From contig NZ_CP186485.1 in the NCBI RefSeq assembly GCF_049348705.1, positions 2,046,001 to 2,110,000 of the forward strand: a stretch of 64,000 nt of DNA. The letters are read 5' to 3'. Within the stretch, counting starts at the first letter, position 1; each line of letters starts with the position of its first letter. Positions 43,321 to 52,312 of the stretch are shown here, piece by piece. The notes beneath the pieces were generated by a model. It was not told the DNA's origin and did not search any database. It worked only from the letters and a program-made list of their open reading frames with translations. The position numbers were made by a program, and so were the translations under genes. This DNA is from Paracoxiella cheracis (GTDB taxonomy: Bacteria > Pseudomonadota > Gammaproteobacteria > Coxiellales > Coxiellaceae).

Positions 43321-43340
43321 TTGTAACAAACCTGTTACAA
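43321..43340. promoter_or_regulatory. Perfect 20-bp palindrome in the divergent intergenic region
   Basis: TTGTAACA-AACC-TGTTACAA, 45 nt from the response-regulator start and 80 nt from the divergent gene. GTTACA is the core of RstA/OmpR-type half-sites. Candidate operator for the regulator encoded next door. Confidence 0.6.
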
Positions 43341-43420
43341 ATCGTGTGCTTACATTCACAACAGTGCAACACTCGCCCCCTAGAATGCAACGTACCGACT
43401 GAACAAATGAGGAATCAACC

Positions 43421-43903
43421 ATGAGAAATAGAGTTAAAACATTAGCTGCTGTTGCAGCACTTGGCATGGCGACTATCGGCATTTATAGTAGCCCCGGCTT
43501 TGCAGAAACCAGCACCCAAAACAGCGTAGCCGCAATTAAACTCACACCGGCAAGTACGACGCCGATGACATTACAGAAAGCACAACACGCTCATTGCCGC
43601 GCGCTTTTCATCCAACGTCATCGACCGTGGTTTCACCATCATCGCGGTCCGTGGAATTTAGGATTGCATCACGACAAACAATTAAGCGAAAACGATGCAC
43701 GCACCATTACCAAAGCTGCTTTGTTAATGCGTGGCCGACATAATCTTAATGTGGGTGACGTGCAAACAAAAATGTCTAAGCACGGACACAAATTTTATTT
43801 AATTAGTATTGTAAACACGAAAAATAATGTAGTAAGCCGCGTTGTGCTTAACAGCCGCGATGGACATATTCATCCATTACACATAAAACATCAATCAACG
43901 TAA
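43421..43903 (+). CDS. Secreted His-rich protein with PepSY-like domain
   Basis: 160 aa. Sec signal peptide with an SPGFA cleavage site near residue 28. A histidine-rich stretch (RPWFHHHRGPW, near residue 66) suggests metal contact. Residues 90-155 follow a PepSY-like pattern: helix, VGDVQTKMSKHGHKFYLI, VVSRVVLNSRDGHIHPL. The function is unknown. It faces an OmpR-type regulator across a palindromic site, a common arrangement for a periplasmic accessory protein of an envelope or metal two-component system; that role is inferred. Confidence 0.75.
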   Translation: MRNRVKTLAAVAALGMATIGIYSSPGFAETSTQNSVAAIKLTPASTTPMTLQKAQHAHCRALFIQRHRPWFHHHRGPWNLGLHHDKQLSENDARTITKAALLMRGRHNLNVGDVQTKMSKHGHKFYLISIVNTKNNVVSRVVLNSRDGHIHPLHIKHQST

Positions 43904-43907
43904 CAAT

Positions 43908-43950
43908 AAAAACCCGGCATGAGCCATCATGTTCATGCCGGGTTTTATTA
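43908..43950. terminator. Bidirectional intrinsic terminator
   Basis: AAAACCCGGCATGA, 10-nt loop, TCATGCCGGGTTTT: a perfect 14-bp stem with T-rich flanks on both sides, between two convergent genes. Confidence 0.92.
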
Positions 43951-43952
43951 TT

Positions 43953-44708
43953 TTATCGAAACCCAAACCAAACTTTTGCGCTACCCCACATTTGGCTGCA
44001 ATACCCTTGTGATTGGTGTGACTCCTCAGGCTCGGGTCCTTCTTTAAGAGCAACAGGTTCACGCGTCGTCCAGAATGGTGCCATATCGCGAGAATCTGCC
44101 GGCAAACCAAATATAAGCGTTAGTAAAGAAAGAGCTGCAAATATCAACCAGCAATCTCGATATGCATTAGGGTCGTCTTTGGGAAATTCACTCAGCAACT
44201 CCCAAAATCGAAACATATCTATAGCCATAATGCTGAGTGAACGCATAATCGTGTTTGCTATCGCTTTAGGTATAATCCCGAGAGCCTGCATCAGGAATCT
44301 TGATCTTACGCGAATCTCAGGAGGACGCTGAAGAGGTTGAGTCTCTATTTCAAAATTAGAGCTAGACATAGACCGCTTCAAACTCCACATCGACATCATA
44401 GCCCGTAAGCCTAAACTCAGCTCTGCACCGAAGACCCCTCCTATAAAAAGTCCAACGATGCCAAGTAATTCCTGCTTAATATGAGGGTCATGAGGCGCTG
44501 TAACATGTTGGTCGACAAAATAGCCGAGCACTTGGGGCATCAAATACTGACCTAGAACAGCCAAACCTCCAGTAAGCGTGGCGAATGGCATGAACTCCCA
44601 CGCCTTAATCTTTGGAATGTATATAATGCGTTGATCTGCAGGAAGAGTTAGAGCTCCTCCAGAATTTTCATGATCTTGAGGATCTTGAGGACTTGGTTGT
44701 CTACTCAC
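43953..44708 (-). CDS. Membrane protein of unknown function
   Basis: 251 aa from a GTG at 44708 (AAGGAG 8 nt upstream). Polar N-terminus, hydrophobic segments near residues 37-60 (FATLTGGLAVLGQYLM), 80-105 (GIVGLFIGGVFGAELSLGL) and 190-205 (WLIFAALSLLTLIFGLP), and a polar C-terminus. I do not recognise a family. Single gene with its own terminator. Confidence 0.65.
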   Translation of the reverse strand: MSRQPSPQDPQDHENSGGALTLPADQRIIYIPKIKAWEFMPFATLTGGLAVLGQYLMPQVLGYFVDQHVTAPHDPHIKQELLGIVGLFIGGVFGAELSLGLRAMMSMWSLKRSMSSSNFEIETQPLQRPPEIRVRSRFLMQALGIIPKAIANTIMRSLSIMAIDMFRFWELLSEFPKDDPNAYRDCWLIFAALSLLTLIFGLPADSRDMAPFWTTREPVALKEGPEPEESHQSQGYCSQMWGSAKVWFGFR

Positions 44709-45039
44709 TGTAAAATCTCCTTATTAATCCTAGGTCAAACATAGATGACGTTAAAAAAAACAATCAAAAGCATTTGACATTTTTAAACGAGAACGACATT
44801 AACATACTGAAGAAAGCCGTCAATAAGCCCACCCTAAATTAATTTTTCCTTAAGGAAAACAGCTAACATAATGAACAAAATATATTTTTAAGAATAAAAA
44901 AACTCCGTCATTAACCTTGATACTTGATTTAAAGAGCGCGCTTTCTGGTAAAAGTAGGAACATAAATAAAAAATAGTGACTCTATTTGAAGTACTATAGG
45001 GTGATAACTACAGTAAAATCAGCTATTGTTTAAAGCCTA
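44709..45039. other. AT-rich intergenic region without a recognisable gene
   Basis: About 330 bp, strongly AT-rich, with many stops in all frames. It may hold the promoter for the membrane-protein gene on the minus strand. Probably a decay product of whatever once followed the ATPase gene. Confidence 0.5.
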
Positions 45040-45105
45040 TCATTGAAAGCAGCTTCCTTCGACAGCCAAATAAATTCTGGTTCGTATTTTTCCGGCAAAA
45101 ACCAT
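45040..45105 (-). pseudogene. Possible stub of a second gene coupled to the ATPase
   Basis: ATG at 45105, 3 nt after the ATPase stop, gives 21 codons ending KIRTRIYLAVEGSCFQ and a TGA. IYLAVEG resembles the first strand of RloB/TOPRIM-like partners that follow RloA-type ATPases, but the stub is too short to be sure. Confidence 0.3.
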
Positions 45106-45108
45106 TGT

Positions 45109-46302
45109 TTATCCTATATGTGGCACCGCACCTAACTCACCAGAAAGATATTTTTTCATTAGACTTGGGTCACGACGAAGACCTTTTATATCTCGCGCCC
45201 CATATACATGTGTTGATTGACCACTAGGCTTTTCTACAAAAAATATTTGCTCTTTTTCTAAATCGTCTAATAAAGCAGGATTATGTGCAGTAAAAAGCAA
45301 TTGTGCATTATGTGGATTTTTATTTGGGCCACCAAACCAACGAAATAATTCAGGAATTAATAATGGATGAAAATCTGTATCTAACTCATCAATAACAGCA
45401 ATACTACCTGATTGTAGCGCGCAATGTAAGCGAGGGAAAATTTCAATGAACCGTTGAGTACCGGCTGACTCTTCATTCAAAAAAACGAAGCTGTCTAATC
45501 CTACATGGTTTAATTTTGCAAAAAACCCTTGAGGCCCTTGCTCAATAGACATTGATTCAAGCCCAACATCAAACCTTCTTAATTCACGATTCAAATGATC
45601 AAGACAAGTTTTATCATTTGCATAAACAGATAACCACTGCATATTATTTTGTTGGATTTTGCCAAAACCGAGAATATTGGTTTGCAGCATTCCAATCAAC
45701 TGAGTTAAATAGATAGATTTGGGATGATTTAATTTTGCAAGCGTGCTAAGAACACTCGCGTTGGAACGAATACTTTCTTTTTTTTCACTAGAAGCTGAAA
45801 TGCTAAACTCTTTTTTAAAATCAAACCGTTGTTCGTGACGCTCAAAGAGACGCCGAAATTTTCCTTTAGGCGCATAAGACAATGCCTCATATAAAATTTT
45901 TTTATTTGAAAAACTATTAGCCTCATGAGAAACATGTAATTCATAACGAAACTTTGCACGTAACTCTTCAGCACTTAACTGACCATCAAATTCAATTAAA
46001 ATTTTTGTAGGTTTTCCCCACCATTTTTTTTGTCTGTATGGCTGAAAGAAAACATCAATCTCATCCTTCCAATAAAAGCTATGTAACGCAAAAACTACTG
46101 CAGAAGTAATTGCTCGTAAAATAGTTGATTTGCCTGAAGCATTTGCTCCAAAAAAGCCTATAACTGCCGGAAGGCGACTATCTTCACCAGGATAAGGTTG
46201 CCGAAAACAAGGCATATCTGGGGCATTAGCATGTACAATAAACGAGATTTCTTGTGCCTCTGCTATCGAGAAAAAATTTTCAATAACGACTTTATATAAC
46301 AT
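45109..46302 (-). CDS. AAA/ABC-type ATPase, RloA-like
   Basis: 397 aa from the ATG at 46302 (a TTG four codons earlier is the alternative). N-terminal strand KVVIENFFSIAEAQEISF, Walker A FFGANASGKST (51-61), a long helical insert, an ABC-like signature near EESAGTQRF, Walker B GSIAVIDELDTDFHP, and H-loop LLFTAHNPALLDD. This is the AAA_15/AAA_21 type found in RloA, AbiL, Septu PtuA and retron-associated ATPases, many of which defend against phage. No nuclease partner survives next to it, only a 21-codon stub, so activity on its own is doubtful. Confidence 0.8.
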   Translation of the reverse strand: MLYKVVIENFFSIAEAQEISFIVHANAPDMPCFRQPYPGEDSRLPAVIGFFGANASGKSTILRAITSAVVFALHSFYWKDEIDVFFQPYRQKKWWGKPTKILIEFDGQLSAEELRAKFRYELHVSHEANSFSNKKILYEALSYAPKGKFRRLFERHEQRFDFKKEFSISASSEKKESIRSNASVLSTLAKLNHPKSIYLTQLIGMLQTNILGFGKIQQNNMQWLSVYANDKTCLDHLNRELRRFDVGLESMSIEQGPQGFFAKLNHVGLDSFVFLNEESAGTQRFIEIFPRLHCALQSGSIAVIDELDTDFHPLLIPELFRWFGGPNKNPHNAQLLFTAHNPALLDDLEKEQIFFVEKPSGQSTHVYGARDIKGLRRDPSLMKKYLSGELGAVPHIG

Positions 46303-46416
46303 AAGCAAAACCAAGCTGGGTTTAATCTTAGGATATTATACTAAAATCTAGCATACAAATCCATACTTTGACAAAAAAACTGCAAAATCTTGCTTTAATG
46401 TTAGGATCGACGCTGT

Positions 46417-47643
46417 CTAACAATCCTGTATAGCAGACACAGGCAAATCCACCGATTCGCCCATAGCAATGCGCATAAAACAGTTTTTAATAAGATCGGA
46501 GCGATCGGCAAAATTTAGTCCCATGTTGCGAGCTTGAATAATTAAACTCGATGATGAGCCAAATAATTCTTTAAATCCGCGCATGGTGACAATCATCATC
46601 ACGTTATCACCTTTGCGCCAGCGCTCGTATCGACGCAATGGCCGCAAGCTTCCAATGTCGCGATGATTTTCATTGGCCTCAATAATACATTGCGCCAAAC
46701 ACGCTGCATCCATAAATCCTAAATTCACGCCCTGGCCTGCTAACGGATGAATCGTGTGAGCAGCATCACCAATTAGCGCTATGCGCGGCTCAACATATTT
46801 TTTGACATGGCGCATCACCAACGGAATCGCTTTGGGCTCGTTTAATAGTTTTATTTGCCCCAAACGCAATCCAAATTCATTGTTAATTTCACGATTAAAA
46901 TCTTGCGCCGACATTGCAACTAAATGATTGGCACGCTCGGTTTCTGTCGACCACACAATCGCACAATGGTGCACATTCGCAAGCGGCAATAATGCCAAAA
47001 TACCATCCGGCAAAAAAGCTTGCCACCCTGTTTGTTGGTGTGGTTCTTCGGTTTCCACCACAGCCACCACTGCATTTTGATCATACGAGCGCTCATGCAT
47101 ATCACCCGACATTTGTTGGCGCACCCACGAACTTGCACCATCGGCTCCGACAATTAATTGCGAACGAATTTTTTGTTCGTCATCCAACGTAATCTCAACA
47201 AATGCTTCGTCATTTACAATGTTTTTGCCTTTGTGCGGGCAATAAAAATCAACGTATTCATTGTGTTCCAAATGTTGCCATAACGCGCGCACAATTTCGC
47301 GATTTTCAACGATTGCACCGAGCGCAGGAGCGCCTGTATCTGCACTGTCAAAATCAATTTCGGCGCCACCAATTGCATCCCACACTTTTAATGCCGTTAG
47401 CGGCGAATAACTGTTTAGGTCGATGGCAGACCACACATTTACATTTTTTAATATGCGTTGAGAAACAACATTCACGGCACTCACACGAGAGTCGATATCC
47501 GTTTTTGCCCAACGCATTGTAGGTTTGTGAGATTCAATGACAGCCGTCTTAATTTTGGCATCTGCTAACAAAGCTGCAAATAACAGCCCCACCATGCCAC
47601 CGCCAACAATCGTGACAGCATATTCTTTAGTTTGTGTTGACAT
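46417..47643 (-). CDS. Ubiquinone-biosynthesis FAD monooxygenase, UbiH/COQ6 family (second copy)
   Basis: 408 aa flavoprotein hydroxylase. FAD-binding VGGGMVGLLFAALLA at residues 13-27, IVGADGASSWVRQQ in the middle, and the second FAD motif ALIGDAAHTIHPLAGQG. One of two relatives in tandem (46417 and 47627, overlapping by 17 nt), matching the ubiH-ubiI pair next to pepP in other gammaproteobacteria. By position this would be UbiI/VisC (C5 hydroxylation), but UbiF or UbiL cannot be excluded. Confidence 0.88.
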   Translation of the reverse strand: MSTQTKEYAVTIVGGGMVGLLFAALLADAKIKTAVIESHKPTMRWAKTDIDSRVSAVNVVSQRILKNVNVWSAIDLNSYSPLTALKVWDAIGGAEIDFDSADTGAPALGAIVENREIVRALWQHLEHNEYVDFYCPHKGKNIVNDEAFVEITLDDEQKIRSQLIVGADGASSWVRQQMSGDMHERSYDQNAVVAVVETEEPHQQTGWQAFLPDGILALLPLANVHHCAIVWSTETERANHLVAMSAQDFNREINNEFGLRLGQIKLLNEPKAIPLVMRHVKKYVEPRIALIGDAAHTIHPLAGQGVNLGFMDAACLAQCIIEANENHRDIGSLRPLRRYERWRKGDNVMMIVTMRGFKELFGSSSSLIIQARNMGLNFADRSDLIKNCFMRIAMGESVDLPVSAIQDC

Positions 47644-48883
47644 GCGATCCTAACCCTATCCCTCGCGCCAATTTTGGCAAGCGCCCGCCTAAACCCATCA
47701 ACGGTTTTGCCAATCGTTTTTTAATGGGCAAAATTAAATCCGTCGCCAACAAACCCAACCCACGTGCTGGTTTTAATAATGGAATCTGTAATCCAAATAA
47801 ATGACTAATGCTGTCGGTCAAACCCGCCACACGTTCTTGGTCTGACACGCGCCATTCAACATATGCTTGCAACACCGACAAATCACCGATCGACTCTAAC
47901 TGACTGCGCGCATTCACCAAGGTTTCAGCCAAGACTGCCACATCGCGCAAACCTAAATTAAACCCTTGCGCCGCTACCGGATATAACGTATGCGCAGCAT
48001 TACCTAACAACACAAAGCCCGGGCGAATTTGCTCTTTTGCGATAATCGTTTGTAGCGGAAATTGTCCACCACGATTTATTTTTTCAATCGCAGGAATGCG
48101 ACCGGCAAACGAATTTTCAATATACTCTTTGAATTTTTCATCGCCCCACTGCGCGACATCACGCGCCATGTCCTTGTGCATACTCCACACCAAACGACAC
48201 CGATGGCGATTAAATAACGGCAATAGGGCCAACGTACCTTCGCGAGTGAATCGCTCAAAAGCAGCATATTCATGCTCACCGTTTAAATAAATCTCTGCAG
48301 CTAATGCTACATCACCGCGATCAGAACGCTCCGTCGGAATTTTTAATAAATCGCGCGACGTAGAATGCGTACCATCGGCGGCGACGACCAAAGACGCTGT
48401 AATTTCGCGCTCACCATTAGCCGCATTAACCGTCACAGTGGCACCCGTCTCTTCGCATCGAATCGCCATCAATTGAGTAATGGCAATGAAATCAACGTTG
48501 GGCTGTTCGGCCGCGCGTTGATATAAAGCATGTTGTAAATCACCAAAGGGAACAACATAACCCAACGCCGACACATGCTGCTCTCTCGCACTAAAATGAA
48601 TGGCACCCAACGCACCCGCATCGGACACATGCACGCTCTTGATGGGACACGCAAACTTTTCTAGCTCGGGCCAAATATTGAGTGTCTGCAAAATCATACT
48701 GCTACTGTAAGATAATGACAGCGGGCGCGTATCTTTTTTGGGATTAGCGGTGACATCGGGCAGATGCGTTTCCAGCACCGCAACTTTGAGGCCTTGATTT
48801 TGCAGCGCAACGACAAGGCTAGCTCCAACCAAGCCCGCTCCAATGAGGATAACGTCATACTGCTCTAAATTCATATCATTCAC
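47627..48883 (-). CDS. ubiH: 2-octaprenyl-6-methoxyphenol hydroxylase-like FAD monooxygenase
   Basis: 418 aa, UbiH/COQ6 family. IGAGLVGASLVVAL near residue 15 binds the ADP part of FAD, VVAADGTHSTSRDLL follows, and LLGNAAHTLYPVAAQGFNLG completes the flavin site. Directly divergent from pepP as in the E. coli pepP-ubiH neighbourhood, so UbiH is the best call. Peripheral membrane enzyme of the aerobic ubiquinone pathway. Confidence 0.85.
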   Translation of the reverse strand: MNDMNLEQYDVILIGAGLVGASLVVALQNQGLKVAVLETHLPDVTANPKKDTRPLSLSYSSSMILQTLNIWPELEKFACPIKSVHVSDAGALGAIHFSAREQHVSALGYVVPFGDLQHALYQRAAEQPNVDFIAITQLMAIRCEETGATVTVNAANGEREITASLVVAADGTHSTSRDLLKIPTERSDRGDVALAAEIYLNGEHEYAAFERFTREGTLALLPLFNRHRCRLVWSMHKDMARDVAQWGDEKFKEYIENSFAGRIPAIEKINRGGQFPLQTIIAKEQIRPGFVLLGNAAHTLYPVAAQGFNLGLRDVAVLAETLVNARSQLESIGDLSVLQAYVEWRVSDQERVAGLTDSISHLFGLQIPLLKPARGLGLLATDLILPIKKRLAKPLMGLGGRLPKLARGIGLGSHVNTN

Positions 48884-48976
48884 TCTTTAATCCCTAAAGA
48901 TCATACCATGTCTGCTCGAATCAGTGACGCTTTCAGTGTATCATTTTATGTTCACTCAAATAGGAGCCGGGCCGCT

Positions 48977-50767
48977 ATGAACAACAACACCGCTACTCGA
49001 TTAAGCGAATTACGCCAGTTAATGAACGACAATGGCGTTGACTACTACTATGTACCTTCCGCTGATGAACATAAAAACGAATACCTACCGGCTTACACTA
49101 AACGCCGCGCCTGGATCAGTAATTTTACCGGCACCGCAGGCGATGTGTTAATCGGCAAAAATACAGCTTACTTATGGACCGATGCACGCTATTTTTTACA
49201 GGCTGAACAGCAACTCGATAGCTCCCTGTATGAACTCATGAAAATGACTCAAGGCGAAACACCTTCAATTGACCAATGGCTCGCATCGCAGGGTGATAAT
49301 ATCGTTTGCGGCGTCGATCCCAACGTTATCAGCATTGCTCAAGCACACAAAATACAAAACACTCTAAGCCACCACGGCGGAAAACTACTGAGCATCGACA
49401 AAAATCTCATCGATGCTATTTGGACAGACCGCCCTGCATCACCTCACAAACCGTTGCGAATACAAGACGTAAAATATGCAGGCCAGAGTGCGCACGATAA
49501 AATCACCCAATTGCGAAACATGATGAAAGATGCTGGCGCCAATGCACACATCATCACCATGCTCGATGCTATTGCCTGGTTATTTAATATTCGCGGCAAC
49601 GATATTAGCTACAATCCACTCGTCATCAGTTACGCGGTTGTCACACACGATCAAGCTCTTTTATTTGTGGATCCCGAGAAAATTACCGCTGAAGATCATC
49701 GCTATTTAAAAGAGCAACACATTGAGGTCAGGCCCTATGGAGACTTTCAATCTGTTTTGAATCATGTCAAAGGAAAAGCTTGGGTTGATCCTTCAACAGC
49801 AAGTTGGTGGGTACAGCAACAACTCAACCAAGCTGAAATCCTCGTACAACATTCACCCATCACGCTGCTGAAAGCCATCAAAAATAATACTGAACAACAA
49901 GGTATGCGGATCGCACATCAGATTGATGCCGTTGCGATGATAAAATTTTTATATTGGCTGGAACACCACTGGCAAGAAGGTATCACGGAAAAATCGGCAC
50001 AAGAAAAACTCGACGCGTTGCGACGAGAAGAACCACGCTGTCTTGATTTAAGCTTCAGCACGATCAGCGGATTTGGACCGAACGGGGCTATCGTCCATTA
50101 TTTTGTGACCGAAAAAACCTCCATCCCAATCGATGATTCAAGCCTCTATTTGATCGACTCCGGCGGCCAATATTATTACGGCACCACCGATATCACGCGC
50201 ACTATTCATTTGGGCACACCTACTGAGGCACAAAAGCGCCATTACACGCTAGTTCTAAAAGGACATTTAGCCATTCGACATTGTGTATTTCCTGACGGTG
50301 TTTGTGGTGAACATATCAATGCACTCGCGCACGTTCCATTGTGGCGCGATGCACTCGATTATGGTCACGCTACAGGGCATGGCGTTGGCTGTTATCTTTG
50401 CGTGCACGAAGGACCACAAGGCATCACTTTCCGACACACCGGAGTTCCTCTCCAACCAGGAATGGTGGTCAGCAACGAACCGGGCGTTTATTTTAAGAGT
50501 CAATATGGTATTCGTATTGAAAATCTTTGCTTGATTACACAGGCTTACACGCAACTTGACAGCCAAACGCATCACGGACCGTTTTATAAGTTTGAAGATT
50601 TAACACTCGTCCCCTATTCTCGCAAGCTCATCGATACCAACAATCTCACCGCAGAAGAAATTGCATGGGTCAACGAATACCACCAACACGTTTACGAAAC
50701 GATTGTCGATCAGTTGCCAAGCGATGAATTACGAGAGTGGCTAAGCGCGGCCACAGAACCGCTTTAA
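48977..50767 (+). CDS. pepP: Xaa-Pro aminopeptidase, M24B family (long form)
   Basis: Dimanganese peptidase removing an N-terminal residue before proline. 596 aa from the ATG at 48977 (GGAG upstream, and MNNNTATRLSELRQLM is the usual start); the frame opens at 48908. Two creatinase-like N-terminal domains precede the pita-bread catalytic domain. Metal ligands: D in LIDSGGQYYYG, D in TTDITRT, H in GHGVGCYLCVHEGP, E in VSNEPGVYF and E in IRIENLCLI. This length fits the three-domain XPNPEP1/AMPP type rather than the 440-aa E. coli PepP, so the symbol is tentative. Confidence 0.88.
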   Translation: MNNNTATRLSELRQLMNDNGVDYYYVPSADEHKNEYLPAYTKRRAWISNFTGTAGDVLIGKNTAYLWTDARYFLQAEQQLDSSLYELMKMTQGETPSIDQWLASQGDNIVCGVDPNVISIAQAHKIQNTLSHHGGKLLSIDKNLIDAIWTDRPASPHKPLRIQDVKYAGQSAHDKITQLRNMMKDAGANAHIITMLDAIAWLFNIRGNDISYNPLVISYAVVTHDQALLFVDPEKITAEDHRYLKEQHIEVRPYGDFQSVLNHVKGKAWVDPSTASWWVQQQLNQAEILVQHSPITLLKAIKNNTEQQGMRIAHQIDAVAMIKFLYWLEHHWQEGITEKSAQEKLDALRREEPRCLDLSFSTISGFGPNGAIVHYFVTEKTSIPIDDSSLYLIDSGGQYYYGTTDITRTIHLGTPTEAQKRHYTLVLKGHLAIRHCVFPDGVCGEHINALAHVPLWRDALDYGHATGHGVGCYLCVHEGPQGITFRHTGVPLQPGMVVSNEPGVYFKSQYGIRIENLCLITQAYTQLDSQTHHGPFYKFEDLTLVPYSRKLIDTNNLTAEEIAWVNEYHQHVYETIVDQLPSDELREWLSAATEPL

Positions 50768-50784
50768 TAAAAGGGCATCTTTTG

Positions 50785-50831
50785 AAATTCTTTTCCCAGC
50801 ACACTCTCCTCTTTACCGCAGTTGAAATCGA
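50785..50831. repeat. Short derivative of repeat family A, inverted
   Basis: GAAATTCTTTTCCCAGCAC then CTCTTTACCGCAGTTGAAAT; reverse complement of the element at 38961-39003. It follows the pepP stop. The rest of 50832-50998 shows no gene. Confidence 0.55.
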
Positions 50832-50998
50832 CAAAGTGTTTCTAAAATTATCACCAGGGTTGACCTATCGCATGTAACGCACTATTCTTACAGTATTCGC
50901 TTACAAAGCGTAAGTTAGTACTTGAATACTAGAGCTTGTTTGCCAATCGCTGTGATAGATTCAATGCAAACAACTTCTAAAAGGAACACAAGGAAGAC

Positions 50999-51205
50999 AT
51001 GATGACGACCCTTGAACTCAGCGGTTTAGAATATCAAGTTGACCACTTATTGCGTTCTCTAGAACGATTAAAAGCTGAAAACATTTCATTGCGCCAAAAG
51101 CTGTCGAGCAGTATTCGCGAACGATCTGAATTACTCGAAAAAAATCGCAAAGCGGCCGACAAAATCAAAAAAATAATTTCTCAATTAAAGGAACAAATGT
51201 CATGA
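50999..51205 (+). CDS. TIGR02449-type small coiled-coil protein
   Basis: 68 aa, almost entirely one coiled coil (VDHLLRSLERLKAENISLRQ). Small proteins of this type lie directly before zapA in many gammaproteobacteria; it overlaps zapA by 4 nt. Likely accessory to division (ZapB-like shape), but no function is established from sequence. Confidence 0.82.
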   Translation: MMTTLELSGLEYQVDHLLRSLERLKAENISLRQKLSSSIRERSELLEKNRKAADKIKKIISQLKEQMS

Positions 51206-51519
51206 GCAACGCAGAAGACAACGTACTCTCTGTCACCATCATGGATCGTAGCTATAAAATTAAATGCCCACCCGAGCAAACGCAAGAACTGCAAGAGTCG
51301 GCGCATTATGTTAATGAACAAATGAAAAAAATCCAAGAATCCACCAACATTAACAGCACCGAACGCGTTGCTATCGTTGCCGCGCTCAACATCTGTCACG
51401 AACTCATGCAGTTGCAAAAACAAAAAAACAATTACATAGACGTGATGAATCAACGCATTCAGGACTTACAACATCGCATCGAAAATTTCCTTTCGACCAA
51501 CGAGGAAATTGCGGTATAA
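51202..51519 (+). CDS. zapA: Cell division protein ZapA
   Basis: Cytoplasmic protein that crosslinks FtsZ filaments. 105 aa: an N-terminal beta region (LSVTIMDRSYKIKCPPEQ) and a C-terminal coiled coil with VAIVAALNICHELMQLQ. Its stop codon overlaps the -10 box of the 6S RNA gene. Order zapA-ssrS-fthC as in E. coli. Confidence 0.92.
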   Translation: MSNAEDNVLSVTIMDRSYKIKCPPEQTQELQESAHYVNEQMKKIQESTNINSTERVAIVAALNICHELMQLQKQKNNYIDVMNQRIQDLQHRIENFLSTNEEIAV

Positions 51520-51526
51520 TAATAGT

Positions 51527-51708
51527 GTCCTCTGTGGTTATCGCCAGCAGGAACAGCATTTTTGAACCGATACTCGCTTGATCAGGAATTGGTTGTGGAC
51601 AAAGCTGTTGTGCAAGCCCATAAAATTGGGGAGCCTGATGCGATGCCCGCCAATACCGCCCTAAACCTCAGGGTTCAAACAAGCACCTGCAGCGATATCA
51701 TGGAGGCC
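51527..51708 (+). ncRNA. ssrS: 6S RNA
   Basis: RNA that binds the sigma70 holoenzyme and damps transcription in stationary phase. About 182 nt. The terminal stem pairs CCTCTGTGGTTATCGC at the 5-prime end with GCGATATCATGGAGG at the 3-prime end; an interior hairpin with GGGTTCAA lies near 51670, followed by GCACCTGCAGCG, in the positions of the E. coli molecule. TATAAT at 51515-51520 is a fitting -10 box. Its place between zapA and fthC is the classical one. Confidence 0.92.
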
Positions 51709-51715
51709 ATCAACG

Positions 51716-52312
51716 ATGACAAACTCCACCGACAAAAAACATTTGCGTCAACTATTGCGCCATCAACGACGCGAATTACCAATAGCAGAGAAAATAAACG
51801 CCGCTGAGAAAATTGCGCAACGCGTTTTTTCACTGCCTGAATTTACACGCAGTCAACACATCGCTTTTTATATCGCGCACGATGGCGAGGTTGACCCACA
51901 CCTAATCATGGCATACGCCGAAAAAAATAATAAAGATGCTTACTTGCCAGCATTAGCTTTAAAAAGTGAGCATCATTTAGAGTTTTATCGCTATCGTAAC
52001 GGGGATACATTAGTCATTAATCGCTTTGGCATTGGCGAGCCCGATACCAAAACACAACAACATATTGTACCGAAAGCGTTAGACTGTGTTTTCTTACCGT
52101 TAGTGGCTTTTGACAAAAACGGTAATCGCATTGGCCGTGGCGCGGGTTACTACGACCGCACATTTGCATTTCTCCACGAAGCTGATCAAAAAAACAAACC
52201 CTGTCTAATTGCATTGGCTTACGATTTTCAAAAAATTCCTTCCATCGACCCCGCCGAGTGGGATATTCCGCTTGATCTTATTGTGACTGAGGAACACGTT
52301 TATCGTGTGTAG
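51716..52312 (+). CDS. fthC: 5-formyltetrahydrofolate cyclo-ligase
   Basis: ATP-dependent enzyme that returns 5-formyl-THF to the folate pool (ygfA product in E. coli). 198 aa. N-terminal RQLLRHQRRELP, LPLVAFDKNGNRIGRGAGYYDRTF carrying the nucleotide loop, and C-terminal DIPLDLIVTEE. Begins 8 nt after the 6S RNA, so it is probably expressed by read-through from ssrS, as known for ygfA. Confidence 0.95.
   Translation: MTNSTDKKHLRQLLRHQRRELPIAEKINAAEKIAQRVFSLPEFTRSQHIAFYIAHDGEVDPHLIMAYAEKNNKDAYLPALALKSEHHLEFYRYRNGDTLVINRFGIGEPDTKTQQHIVPKALDCVFLPLVAFDKNGNRIGRGAGYYDRTFAFLHEADQKNKPCLIALAYDFQKIPSIDPAEWDIPLDLIVTEEHVYRV

Noticed and set aside
51562..51807. An 81-codon plus-strand ORF between zapA and fthC
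   Set aside because: It lies across the 6S RNA gene and the fthC start; the conserved RNA structure explains the sequence.
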